From Lachnospiraceae bacterium P6A3 (GTDB taxonomy: Bacteria > Bacillota > Clostridia > Lachnospirales > Lachnospiraceae), in assembly GCA_000702085.1 (NCBI GenBank), contig KL370861.1, forward strand, positions 374,911 through 438,910: a DNA stretch of 64,000 nt, given 5' to 3'. The notes under the pieces are model-generated. The model made no database searches, was not told the DNA's origin, and saw nothing but the letters and a program-made list of their open reading frames with translations. A program made the position numbers and the translations under genes. Shown piece by piece: positions 50,271 through 60,662 of the stretch (position 1 is the stretch's first letter; each line of letters opens with the position of its first letter).

Positions 50271-52046
50271 ATGAGTAAAAAAGCCGCATTCAAAGTGGTT
50301 TTATATTATGTCACGCCTCCCACCGCAGAGCAGCTTCAGGGTATCTGGAATTTTGTGCTCGGCAAATATGTGACCGAGGAAAGGACTGCGGAAGACATCG
50401 ATTTTTCCGTAGAAGAAGATCCTTCACTCGGCGGAGGTTTCATTCTCAAGTGTGAAAATGAAGTCTACAACTGGAGTACAAGAGGAAGGCTCGGACAGTT
50501 TAATGAAAAACTTCAGGACATCCGCAGAAGAGTGGGTGCCGATGAAGATGTTGTTTCCATACTCAAAACAACCGTAGATGAGTTCAAACTTTCAAAGCGT
50601 TTCAGAAGATCCGGATATGTCACATCCGCCGGAGACGGAATTGCGAGAGTCAAGGGACTTGAAAGAGCCGAATACGGCGAGATACTTATTTTTGCCAACG
50701 GACTTAAGGGAATGGTACAGGATATCCGCAAGGAAGACTGCGGTGTAATTCTCTTCGGTAAGGATGATGAGATAAGAGTATGGGACGAGGTTGCAAGAAC
50801 CGGAATGAGAGCCGGCATTCCCGTAGGTGACGGTCTTCTGGGAAGAGTGCTCAATTCTCTCGGAGAGCCCATAGACGGCGGAAAAGACTACGATTCGGAA
50901 GGCTTCAGACCTATCGAAAGTCCCGCTCCTTCCATTACGGCAAGACAGCCCGTAGATACACCTCTTGAGACCGGAATCCTTTCCATTGATTCCATGTTTC
51001 CCATAGGAAGAGGACAGAGAGAGCTTATTATCGGAGACAGACAGACCGGTAAGACCTCCATAGCGATAGATACCATAATCAATCAGAAGGGCAAGGGCGT
51101 AAAGTGTGTTTACGTTGCCATCGGACAGAAGGCATCCACCATTGCCCGTCTTGTAAACCGTCTAAAAGAGGCCGGTGCCATGGATTATACGGTCGTTATT
51201 TCCTCGACCGCATCCGATCCCGCTCCTCTTCAGTACATTGCGCCTTATTCCGGAACATCGATTGCAGAATTCTTTATGAACAAGGGTGAAGATGTACTGA
51301 TCGTATATGACGATCTTTCAAAGCATGCCGTTGCATACAGAGCTCTTTCACTTCTTCTTGAAAGAAGCCCCGGACGTGAGGCGTATCCCGGAGATGTATT
51401 CTATCTTCATTCAAGACTTCTTGAAAGAAGTGCGAGACTTTCCGATGAACTGGGCGGTGGTTCCATCACAGCGCTTCCCATCATCGAAACACAGGCGGGA
51501 GATGTATCTGCATATATTCCCACAAATGTTATATCCATAACCGACGGACAGATCTATCTGGAGAGCGAACTGTTCTTCCTGGGATTCAGACCCGCGGTAA
51601 ACGTAGGTCTGTCTGTATCGCGTGTCGGCGGTGCTGCTCAGACTAAGGCCATGAAGAAAGCGGCCGGATCCATCAGAATAGATCTTGCACAGTACAGGGA
51701 GATGGAAGTCTTCACACAGTTTTCGTCAGACCTTGATGAAGCTACCAAGAATCAGCTTCGTCACGGAAGAATACTTATGGAACTGTTAAAGCAGCCTCTC
51801 GGACATCCCAGGTCCATGGCGGATCAGGTAATACTCCTTACCGTGGTTAATTCGGGTGTTATAGATACGGTTCCCGTGGAGATGGCGAGAGAATTTACGG
51901 ACAGACTTCTTGCCAAGGTTCATGACGAGCAGCAGACAACGGTACATGATATTGAGACTCTCGGAGTTCTTAATGATGATGAGAAATATTTCCTTGTGGA
52001 TCTTGCGGGAAAAGAACTTCGTGAATTCATGAGCGTAAAGGAATGA
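50271..52046 (+). CDS. atpA: ATP synthase F1 subunit alpha with N-terminal delta-subunit C-terminal-like domain
   Basis: 591 aa, about 85 longer than a normal alpha subunit. Residues about 1-85 (VTPPTAEQL, DPSLGGGFILKCENEVYNWS, RGRLGQFNEKL) match the C-terminal domain of the delta subunit, which in other bacteria is a separate protein (AtpH) between b and alpha. The alpha core follows: SAGDGIARVKGL, P-loop GDRQTGKTS at about 261-269, and PAVNVGLSVSRVGGAAQ near the end. The six-helix N-terminal domain of delta is absent here and no other delta gene is in the operon. GGGGGAG precedes the ATG. Part of F1; alternates with beta. Confidence 0.9.
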   Translation: MSKKAAFKVVLYYVTPPTAEQLQGIWNFVLGKYVTEERTAEDIDFSVEEDPSLGGGFILKCENEVYNWSTRGRLGQFNEKLQDIRRRVGADEDVVSILKTTVDEFKLSKRFRRSGYVTSAGDGIARVKGLERAEYGEILIFANGLKGMVQDIRKEDCGVILFGKDDEIRVWDEVARTGMRAGIPVGDGLLGRVLNSLGEPIDGGKDYDSEGFRPIESPAPSITARQPVDTPLETGILSIDSMFPIGRGQRELIIGDRQTGKTSIAIDTIINQKGKGVKCVYVAIGQKASTIARLVNRLKEAGAMDYTVVISSTASDPAPLQYIAPYSGTSIAEFFMNKGEDVLIVYDDLSKHAVAYRALSLLLERSPGREAYPGDVFYLHSRLLERSARLSDELGGGSITALPIIETQAGDVSAYIPTNVISITDGQIYLESELFFLGFRPAVNVGLSVSRVGGAAQTKAMKKAAGSIRIDLAQYREMEVFTQFSSDLDEATKNQLRHGRILMELLKQPLGHPRSMADQVILLTVVNSGVIDTVPVEMAREFTDRLLAKVHDEQQTTVHDIETLGVLNDDEKYFLVDLAGKELREFMSVKE

Positions 52047-52047
52047 T

Positions 52048-52956
52048 ATGGCCGGATTAAGAGAGATATCGGGACGAATAAGAAGCGTCCGCGATACCAT
52101 GAAAATCACAAATGCCATGTATATGATCTCCTCGACCAAGCTGCGTAAAGCCAAGAAGGACGCGGAGCTCAATAATCCATACTTTGAAGCGATGCAGGAG
52201 ATGCTTCTGGGTATCATGAATACTTCGGATCATCTGCAGCATAAATACACGGACAGAAGACCGGAGAAAAAAGGTAAGGACCGGACACATGCGGTAATAG
52301 TCATAACTGCCGATAAAGGACTTGCGGGAGCATATAACCACAATGTGGTAAAGCTTACGGAAGAGAAGTTTTTCGGCAAGGAAGAAAAGACTGTTCTCTA
52401 TGTTGTGGGCGAAGCGGGAAGAACTTATTTTGCCAGCAAGAAAGTTCACCTCGAGGGTCAGTTTAAATACACCGCACAGAATCCCACACTTCACAGAGCG
52501 AGAGTCATATGCGAGACCATGCTGAAAGAATTCAATGCCGGCAGAGTCGATGACGTATCCATCGTATATACGGGAATGAAGGATCAGCTTACAAGCGAAG
52601 CGAGAGTGATGCATCTTCTTCCTCTGGTTCATGAAGAGGTGGAAGGCAGGATTGTGGTTGAAGAATCCTATGATGACGATCTTAAATTCCACCCTTCAGC
52701 GGAAGAAGTTATGAACATCATTGTTCCCGATGTTCTCACCGGATATATATACAGCGCACTGGTTGATTCTTTTTGCAGCGAACAAAATGACCGCATGATG
52801 GCAATGGATGCCGCGGACAGAAATGCGGGAGAGATGATCAGAACTCTTTCAATTCAGTATAATCGCGAAAGACAGGCAATGATCACTCAGGAGATAACAG
52901 AGGTTGCATCCGGGGCAAGAGCACAGAAAAAAGCCAAAGCCCGGAGGGGAAACTGA
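52048..52956 (+). CDS. atpG: ATP synthase F1 subunit gamma
   Basis: 302 aa. LREISGRIRSVRDTMKITNAM at the N-terminus (first 20 residues: LREISGRIRSVRDTMKITNA) and a C-terminal helix with EITEVASGA form the central rotor coiled coil. ADKGLAGAYNHNV is the conserved Rossmann-like core. Starts 1 nt after atpA. Confidence 0.95.
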   Translation: MAGLREISGRIRSVRDTMKITNAMYMISSTKLRKAKKDAELNNPYFEAMQEMLLGIMNTSDHLQHKYTDRRPEKKGKDRTHAVIVITADKGLAGAYNHNVVKLTEEKFFGKEEKTVLYVVGEAGRTYFASKKVHLEGQFKYTAQNPTLHRARVICETMLKEFNAGRVDDVSIVYTGMKDQLTSEARVMHLLPLVHEEVEGRIVVEESYDDDLKFHPSAEEVMNIIVPDVLTGYIYSALVDSFCSEQNDRMMAMDAADRNAGEMIRTLSIQYNRERQAMITQEITEVASGARAQKKAKARRGN

Positions 52957-54363
<1,407 letters not shown>

Positions 54364-54364
54364 T

Positions 54365-54805
54365 ATGAGTGAAGTTTTTCATCTGAAAATCCTGGCAAGT
54401 GACAAAACCTTCTACGACGGACCGGTGATCAGTATGACGATTCCTGCTTTTGACGGATCCTATCAGATCATGGCCCATCATGAGCCTGTGGTTATGGCTC
54501 TCAAGGAAGGCGTTATACGCCTGAAATACGAGGAAGATGACGGCAGTGAGGTATGCCTGACCGGTATTAACGGTCTGGGACTTGTGAATATCACAAGGGA
54601 TATGGTCACTGTTTTGGTGGATTCCATAGAGGCGCCCGAAGATATAGACAGGGCAAGGGCAGAGAAGGCTCTTCAGAGAGCCATGGAGCAGCTCCGTCAG
54701 GATCAAAGCATTCAGGAGTACGAGATGAGCAGGGCTTCCATGGCCAGGGCGATGCTCAGACTCTCGAATTCCGGTAATCCCAATGACGGGTTCGGCGATA
54801 AATAA
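54365..54805 (+). CDS. atpC: ATP synthase F1 subunit epsilon
   Basis: 146 aa. The N-terminal beta-sandwich (FHLKILASDKTFYDGPV, GSYQIMAHHEPVVMAL) binds the c ring and gamma; the C-terminal helical hairpin (DRARAEKALQRAMEQL) is the regulatory arm. Starts 1 nt after atpD, closing the operon. No clear terminator follows. Confidence 0.9.
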   Translation: MSEVFHLKILASDKTFYDGPVISMTIPAFDGSYQIMAHHEPVVMALKEGVIRLKYEEDDGSEVCLTGINGLGLVNITRDMVTVLVDSIEAPEDIDRARAEKALQRAMEQLRQDQSIQEYEMSRASMARAMLRLSNSGNPNDGFGDK

Positions 54806-54888
54806 TTTACTGTCGGAAATCCGAAAAATTTGGTAAAATATAGTGTTGTTTGCCCGACTGACGTATGTGACCCGTAAGGAGATATGTT

Positions 54889-55299
54889 ATGGCACTTCGT
54901 AAAAACGAATCAATAGAAGATTATCTTGAGTGCATTCTGATGCTCAGCGAGAAAAAACCTGTGGTCAGAAGTGTTGATATTGCAAACGAGATGGGATTCA
55001 AGAAGTCATCTGTTTCCGTTGCAATGAAGAATCTCAGGGAAAAAGAGCACATCGTAGTTTCGGATGAAGGATATATCACTCTTACCGACTCGGGAAAAGA
55101 AATCGCAACCAGGATCTACGAAAGACATTCACTCCTTACCGAGTGGTTTGTGAACATAGGTATCGATCCCGAGATCGCAGCCGATGATGCATGCAAGGTC
55201 GAGCATGATATATCGCAGGAGAGCTTTGAAGCTATCAAGAAATATGTGATGAACTGTCGCAAGAATTGCAAGTCTTGCGAATATTATAAAAGGAGTTAA
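54889..55299 (+). CDS. DtxR/MntR-family metal-dependent transcriptional regulator
   Basis: 136 aa. The N-terminal winged helix (NESIEDYLECILMLSE, then DIANEMGFKKSSVSVAMKNL) binds DNA; the dimerisation domain has ERHSLLTEWF, and EHDIS contains metal ligands. No SH3-like third domain, as in MntR. Usually Mn or Fe acts as corepressor. The Cys-rich C-terminus (NCRKNCKSCEYY) is longer than usual and could add metal ligands. The permease gene follows 5 nt later and is the likely target or partner. Confidence 0.85.
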   Translation: MALRKNESIEDYLECILMLSEKKPVVRSVDIANEMGFKKSSVSVAMKNLREKEHIVVSDEGYITLTDSGKEIATRIYERHSLLTEWFVNIGIDPEIAADDACKVEHDISQESFEAIKKYVMNCRKNCKSCEYYKRS

Positions 55300-55304
55300 T
55301 CAAA

Positions 55305-56597
55305 GTGAAGATCGCTGCTATTATTTTGTTTGTGATCATGTATGTATGCATGATCGCATTTCCTAAGAGAAGACCCGTATTTGCGCTTTCTACAGCCGCA
55401 ATTTATATAATCATTTCGTTTCTTCCCATGGCGGATGTTTCGATCCTTAAACTGACGGATCTGCCGAATGTGATCGATTGGAACGTTATAATGATGATCA
55501 CCGGAACCATGCTGATCGTCGACTATTTCATCGAATCCAAGATGCCTAATGTTATTGCCGAGGCACTTTTAAGGGTTGCACCCAATGTACTTTGGGTTAC
55601 TGTTTTGATGTCACTTTTTTCCGGCATCATTTCTGCGTTTATAGACAATGTAGCTACCGTACTCATGGTAGCCCCTGTAGCAATCGTAATTTGCAAGAAG
55701 CTTAAGATATCACCCGTAGGAATGGTAATCTGTATCGCGGTTTCATCAAACCTTCAGGGTGCGGCTACTCTTGTGGGAGATACAACTTCAATCATGCTTG
55801 CAGGCGCGGCTTCCATGAACTTTGCAGACTTTTTCGTAATGCACGGAAAAGCCGGAATGTTCTTTGCAACCGAGCTGGGCGCACTCTTTACCGTTCCCAT
55901 CATGATGATAATGTTCAGGAAGGAAAAGGAGCCCGTTACTTCAACGGAGAGAACCAAGGTTACGGATTTCTTTCCTACCGTAATGATGATCTCTTATGTT
56001 GTGGCACTGATCATCGCTTCGTTCATTCCCAATACCCCCGACTGCATCAACGGATATATCTGTATCACGGGAGCTGTAATCACCGTAGTGGTTGAACTCA
56101 TGATCCATAAAAATACCGAAGGGCTTAAGCATTCCTTCAAGAATCTTGACGTTGATATGATCCTCCTGCTCATCGGTCTCTTTTCCGTTATCGGAGGAAT
56201 TACTAATGTGGGAGTCATCGGAGATCTTGCGGGACTTATAGCCTCAGCAGGCGGAAGCAACAAGTTCCTTCTTTATACCATCGTAGTATGGGGCTCCGTT
56301 GCGATTTCGGCATTTATAGACAATATCCCTTATGTAGCGACAATGCTTCCCATTCTGGGCGGTGTTGCCTCCACGCTGGGTATCGAACCTTACTTCCTTT
56401 ATTTCGGACTGCTCGTGGGCGCAACCCTCGGCGGAAATCTCACTCCCATCGGAGCTTCCGCCAATATCGCTGGTGTCGGTATGCTGAGAAAAGAAGGATA
56501 CGAGGTTTCCTTCGGAGACTTCATGAAGATCGGAGTTCCCTTTACCCTGACTGCGGTTATGACGGGTTACCTCTTCGTATGGTTCATATGGGCTTGA
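55305..56597 (+). CDS. ArsB/NhaD-type permease (ion transporter superfamily)
   Basis: 430 aa with a GTG start (AGGAG about 10 nt upstream). About eleven membrane helices in two inverted repeats; each repeat has a re-entrant region, FSGIISAFIDNVATVLM and VAISAFIDNIPYVATML, the DN motif found in ArsB, NhaD and related SLC13-like transporters. Co-transcribed with the DtxR-type regulator, so a role in metal or anion efflux is inferred, but the substrate is unknown. Confidence 0.8.
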   Translation: MKIAAIILFVIMYVCMIAFPKRRPVFALSTAAIYIIISFLPMADVSILKLTDLPNVIDWNVIMMITGTMLIVDYFIESKMPNVIAEALLRVAPNVLWVTVLMSLFSGIISAFIDNVATVLMVAPVAIVICKKLKISPVGMVICIAVSSNLQGAATLVGDTTSIMLAGAASMNFADFFVMHGKAGMFFATELGALFTVPIMMIMFRKEKEPVTSTERTKVTDFFPTVMMISYVVALIIASFIPNTPDCINGYICITGAVITVVVELMIHKNTEGLKHSFKNLDVDMILLLIGLFSVIGGITNVGVIGDLAGLIASAGGSNKFLLYTIVVWGSVAISAFIDNIPYVATMLPILGGVASTLGIEPYFLYFGLLVGATLGGNLTPIGASANIAGVGMLRKEGYEVSFGDFMKIGVPFTLTAVMTGYLFVWFIWA

Positions 56598-56620
56598 CAA
56601 TAAGGTTAAAATTTTATTCT
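56594..56620 (+). promoter_or_regulatory. Possible promoter of prfC
   Basis: A consensus TTGACA (56594-56599) overlaps the stop of the permease gene. The -10 is weaker (TATTCT at 56615-56620, spacer 15). AGGAGAT follows before the ATG. Confidence 0.4.
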
Positions 56621-56647
56621 AAACATCTAGACAGGAGATCTTTGAAA

Positions 56648-58264
56648 ATGAGTTCCGGAAATACTGCTTCAGAAATAAACCGCAGGCGTACGTTTGCCAT
56701 CATATCCCACCCGGATGCAGGTAAAACGACCCTTACCGAAAAATTCTTATTATACGGCGGAGCCATCAATCTGGCCGGTTCCGTTAAAGGAAAAGCGACT
56801 GCAAGACATGCGGTTTCCGACTGGATGGAAATCGAGAAGCAGCGTGGTATTTCCGTTACATCATCAGTTCTTCAGTTCGAATATGACGGTTACTGCATAA
56901 ACATCCTCGATACTCCCGGTCACCAGGACTTCTCCGAGGATACTTACAGAACACTCATGGCAGCGGATTCCGCAGTCATGGTCATAGACGGATCAAAGGG
57001 CGTTGAGGCTCAGACCAGAAAACTCTTCAAGGTCTGCGTCATGCGCCATATCCCTATTTTCACATTTATCAATAAGCTGGATCGTGATGCCATGGATACT
57101 TTCGATCTTCTCGACGATATCGAAAAAGAGCTTGGCATTGCTACCTGTCCCGTAAACTGGCCCATCGGCTCCGGTAAGGAATTCCAGGGCGTTTACGACA
57201 GAAAGACGCAGACGGTCATTACATATTCCGATACCGAAAAGGGTACCAAGGAAGGCGTATCCGAGGTTGTATCCGTATCCGACGAATCCGCAATGAGAAA
57301 ACTCATCGGCGACAATGCTGCGGATAAGCTTCTCGGAGAGATGGAGCTTCTTGACGGAGCGGGTGCGGATTTTGATCTTGAAGCCGTAAGAGCGGGAGAG
57401 CTTACTCCGGTATGTTTCGGTTCCGCACTTACCAATTTCGGTGTAGAGATATTCTTAAAGCACTTCCTCGATATGACCACTTCACCTCTTCCCAGAGAGG
57501 CATCCAATGCTGCGGGAGAGAGAATCACGGTCAATCCTCTTGAGGATGAATTCTCGGCCTTTGTATTTAAAATCCAGGCCAATATGAACAAGGCTCACAG
57601 AGACAGAGTCGCCTTCATGAGAATAGTATCCGGCAGATTTGATGCCGACAAAGAAGTAAAGCACCTTGCAACCGGAAAGACCATGAGACTTTCACAGCCC
57701 CAGCAGATCATGGCGGATGAAAGGAAGATTCTTTCCGAAGCATACGGCGGAGATATCATTGGCGTATTCGATCCCGGTATCTTTTCTATCGGAGATACGG
57801 TCTGTGCTCCTTCCATGAATGTTAAGTTCGACGGTATCCCAACCTTCGCTCCCGAGCATTTCTGCAGGGTACATTTGATGGATACCATGAAGAGAAAGCA
57901 GTTCGTAAAGGGTGCTACCCAGATAGCCCAGGAAGGTGCCATCCAGATCTTCACGGAGCTTTCCGGAACAATGGAAGACGTTATAGTCGGTGTTGTAGGC
58001 GTGCTTCAGTTCGACGTATTTAAATACCGTATGGAAAACGAGTACAATGTTGAAGTCAGAATGGATTCGCTTCCTTACGAGCATATCCGCTGGATCGTAA
58101 ATCCCGGAGATTTCGATCTCGACCGTCTGACCGGTACTTCCGACATGAAGAAGGTACGCGATATGAAGGGCAATCCTTTGCTTCTGTTCGTAAACGAGTG
58201 GAGTGCCCAGATGACCATAGACAGAAACAAGGGCCTCGAACTTGCCGATTTTTCAAAGAATTAG
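56648..58264 (+). CDS. prfC: Peptide chain release factor 3
   Basis: 538 aa from the ATG at 56648, chosen for AGGAG upstream; the frame is open further back into the permease gene without a start that makes sense. GTPase motifs: SHPDAGKTTLTEK (G1), DTPGHQDFSEDTYR (G3), FINKLDRDAMD (G4). The prfC-type domains II and III follow. Recycles RF1/RF2 after termination. Length matches the family (about 530 aa). Confidence 0.95.
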   Translation: MSSGNTASEINRRRTFAIISHPDAGKTTLTEKFLLYGGAINLAGSVKGKATARHAVSDWMEIEKQRGISVTSSVLQFEYDGYCINILDTPGHQDFSEDTYRTLMAADSAVMVIDGSKGVEAQTRKLFKVCVMRHIPIFTFINKLDRDAMDTFDLLDDIEKELGIATCPVNWPIGSGKEFQGVYDRKTQTVITYSDTEKGTKEGVSEVVSVSDESAMRKLIGDNAADKLLGEMELLDGAGADFDLEAVRAGELTPVCFGSALTNFGVEIFLKHFLDMTTSPLPREASNAAGERITVNPLEDEFSAFVFKIQANMNKAHRDRVAFMRIVSGRFDADKEVKHLATGKTMRLSQPQQIMADERKILSEAYGGDIIGVFDPGIFSIGDTVCAPSMNVKFDGIPTFAPEHFCRVHLMDTMKRKQFVKGATQIAQEGAIQIFTELSGTMEDVIVGVVGVLQFDVFKYRMENEYNVEVRMDSLPYEHIRWIVNPGDFDLDRLTGTSDMKKVRDMKGNPLLLFVNEWSAQMTIDRNKGLELADFSKN

Positions 58265-58339
58265 AAAAAGAGCCCGAAATATGGTAAAATATTATGGTCT
58301 ATTCAGACCACAGGTTTGTTTTTCGAAAGGAGACCTAAA

Positions 58340-58714
58340 ATGGCTGCTGTTAAAGAAAAGAAGGTCAAAGCACCCAAGAATACCACGGAGAAGTCAGGAA
58401 TCTCCATCGGAACCAGCGGGAATAACGGTCACGTATTTATCGCCGATGCAGTGGTAGCCGAGATTGCCGCTCTTGCCGCAAGCGAGATCGAAGGCGTTGA
58501 AGGCATCGCTGAAAAGGCTAAGAATAAGTCACTTATCAAGGCTGACATTGCGGGAACCAATGTTAAGATATCCATGATCATTTCCACCAGATTCGGATAT
58601 CCCATCCCTGCAACATGCCAGGCTGTTCAGTCCAGGGTTAAACAGTCCGTCGAGAATATGACCGGACTTACCTGCACCGATGTAAATATCAGAGTAAGCG
58701 GAGTAGAGATCTGA
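58340..58714 (+). CDS. Asp23/Gls24 family protein
   Basis: 124 aa from the ATG at 58340 with AAAGGAG upstream. VFIADAVVAEIAALAASEIEGVEGIA and GYPIPATCQAVQSRVKQSV (both quoted in part) are the core Asp23/Gls24 segments; the longest safe quote is AEIAALAASEIEGVEGIA. Family members sit at the membrane or respond to envelope stress in Gram-positive bacteria. A basic N-terminus (about 20 residues) precedes the domain. Lies 1 nt before nusB, the usual clostridial neighbour. Confidence 0.9.
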   Translation: MAAVKEKKVKAPKNTTEKSGISIGTSGNNGHVFIADAVVAEIAALAASEIEGVEGIAEKAKNKSLIKADIAGTNVKISMIISTRFGYPIPATCQAVQSRVKQSVENMTGLTCTDVNIRVSGVEI

Positions 58715-58715
58715 C

Positions 58716-59150
58716 GTGGATATTACCGATAAAAAAAACATGACAAGACATATGCTGCGGGACAAGGTCTTCGGACTTGTGTTCCGCATTGAATTTTATC
58801 CTGAAAACGAGCTTGAAGAGCAGGTAAAATTCTTCGAAGAGTACGCCGGAGAGGAAGAATACCTTCCCGAGGATCTGGAGTATATCATCGGGAAATTCAA
58901 GGCCGTAAAGGATAAACTTACGGATATAGATCAGGCGATAGACAAATGTGCCGTCGGCTGGACCAGAAGCCGTATGGGTAAGTGTGAACTTGCCGCACTG
59001 AGACTGGGTATATATGAGATGCTCTACGATGATGATATTCCCGAGGGTGTTGCAATGGACGAAGCCGTTGAAATTGCCAAAACATACGGAGATAACACAT
59101 CCGGAGCTTTTGTAAATGCCATCCTTACCAAGGTCAGGGAAAATTCTTAA
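58716..59150 (+). CDS. nusB: Transcription antitermination protein NusB
   Basis: 144 aa with a GTG start; an in-frame ATG at 58740 (protein beginning MTRHMLRDKVFGLVF) is a possible alternative and lines up with typical NusB. The C-terminal half has LGIYEML, GVAMDEAVEIAKTYG and FVNAIL, diagnostic of the family. Binds boxA in rRNA antitermination. Stop overlaps the xseA start (TAATG). Confidence 0.9.
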   Translation: MDITDKKNMTRHMLRDKVFGLVFRIEFYPENELEEQVKFFEEYAGEEEYLPEDLEYIIGKFKAVKDKLTDIDQAIDKCAVGWTRSRMGKCELAALRLGIYEMLYDDDIPEGVAMDEAVEIAKTYGDNTSGAFVNAILTKVRENS

Positions 59151-60439
59151 TGGCATTCAAAGTATCGGAACTTGTTCAGAATCTGAATAATGCCATCAGA
59201 CTGAGCAACTCTTTGAGCAAAGTAGAGATAGAAGGCGAGATATCGAATTATCACGGTCCCAACAGGAGCGGCCATATCTATTTTGATCTTAAGGATGATA
59301 AAGCAATAATCAAGTGCATGATGTTTGCCAGCAAATGCACTTATGAGTATAAACAGATCATCCGCGAAGGAGCTGAGGTCGTATTATACGGGAGCCTGAA
59401 TTACCACCAGCAGTTCGGGCTTTCTTTTGTATTTGAGAGAATAGACGACGGCGGTGAAGGCGCAAGGATGAGGGCTCTCGAAGAACTTAGGCGTGAGCTG
59501 GAAGAACTCGGAATGTTTGACGAGATGTATAAAAAGCCAATTCCGAGATTTCCTAAGACCATAGGACTTATCACTGCTCTTTCCGGAGCGGCCATAAGCG
59601 ATGTGGTAACCAATGCACGTAAGAATAATCCTTATGTCAGGATAGTCGTTGCTCCCGCACTTATGGAGGGCGACGGGGCAGTTTCCGAGGTTGTCCGTGC
59701 CATAAAACTGATGGATAAGTTTTCACCCGATGTAATACTGCTTACAAGAGGCGGAGGGTCCAAGGACAGTCTTTGGACATTTAACGAAAGAGAAGTGGCA
59801 CAGGCGGTATTTGATTGTGAGACGCCCATAGTATCCGCCATCGGACATGACAGGGATCATTCACTTACCGACGATATTGCCGACCATCATGAATCGACAC
59901 CCACGGGCGCGGCACTGTTCCTTACCGGAGAATTCAGGCAGCTTTTAGAATATCTTGATGAAGCACCGGACGCGCTCCTGTCTCTCATGAATTCCCATAT
60001 CAAAGACAGCAGAGTCAGAGTCAGGGAGGCCGGTGCTCTTGTAAAATACAATTCGCCTCAGAGCAGGCTGGAAAGACGCAAAAAGGAACTTGAAAAATAC
60101 GGCGTTACATTAAATGGACTTATGGATTCGAAACTGTCCGCGGATAAGGCAAAGCTCGATAAAGCACGTAACCTGCTTCCGGCATATATGGACAGATCGC
60201 TTAAGAAAGCGCATTACAGCAGGGATCTTTATGTGGGCAAGCTTGAAGGCTTATCACCTGTATCCAGATTAAAGGGCGGATATTCATATGTATCCGACTC
60301 AAAGGGAAAGAACATCAGATCCGTTTCGGGTGTGAAAAAAGGTGATGAGATAAAGATCAGGGTATCCGACGGAGAGATAACATCGACGGTCGAATCTCTG
60401 GCACGGATTTCGGAGGAAGAAAATGGCAGCAAAGGCTGA
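59150..60439 (+). CDS. xseA: Exodeoxyribonuclease VII large subunit
   Basis: 429 aa. The N-terminal OB fold (EGEISNYHGPNRSGHIYFDL) is followed by the catalytic domain (GLITALSGAAISDV, LLTRGGGSKDSLW, SAIGHDRDHSLTDDIADHHE). Degrades single-stranded DNA with XseB. xseB overlaps its 3' end by 17 nt. Confidence 0.95.
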   Translation: MAFKVSELVQNLNNAIRLSNSLSKVEIEGEISNYHGPNRSGHIYFDLKDDKAIIKCMMFASKCTYEYKQIIREGAEVVLYGSLNYHQQFGLSFVFERIDDGGEGARMRALEELRRELEELGMFDEMYKKPIPRFPKTIGLITALSGAAISDVVTNARKNNPYVRIVVAPALMEGDGAVSEVVRAIKLMDKFSPDVILLTRGGGSKDSLWTFNEREVAQAVFDCETPIVSAIGHDRDHSLTDDIADHHESTPTGAALFLTGEFRQLLEYLDEAPDALLSLMNSHIKDSRVRVREAGALVKYNSPQSRLERRKKELEKYGVTLNGLMDSKLSADKAKLDKARNLLPAYMDRSLKKAHYSRDLYVGKLEGLSPVSRLKGGYSYVSDSKGKNIRSVSGVKKGDEIKIRVSDGEITSTVESLARISEEENGSKG

Positions 60440-60653
60440 TAAAGAAAACGTTAAAGAAAATACTCTTGAAGAAAATTTCGAACTTCTGAGCGAGGTTACC
60501 GAAAAACTTCAGTCGGACGATCTTCCTCTTGAGGAAGCTTTCGAGAATTACAAAAAGGGTATGGACCTGATCAAAAAATGTTCGGATCAGATCGACAAGG
60601 TTGAGAAGGAAGTCCTCAAACTCAATTCGGATCTGAGCCTTGAGAAAATCTGA
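60423..60653 (+). CDS. xseB: Exodeoxyribonuclease VII small subunit
   Basis: 76 aa helical. LEENFELLSEVTEKLQSDDLPLEEAFENY region (core: SDDLPLEEAFENYKKGM) is the family signature. Starts inside the end of xseA. Confidence 0.9.
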   Translation: MAAKADKENVKENTLEENFELLSEVTEKLQSDDLPLEEAFENYKKGMDLIKKCSDQIDKVEKEVLKLNSDLSLEKI

Positions 60654-60662
60654 GGGGATAAA

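Noticed and set aside
56288-56647. 120-residue N-terminal extension of release factor 3
   Set aside because: The extra frame lies within the permease gene; the ATG at 56648 with AGGAG fits the family start.
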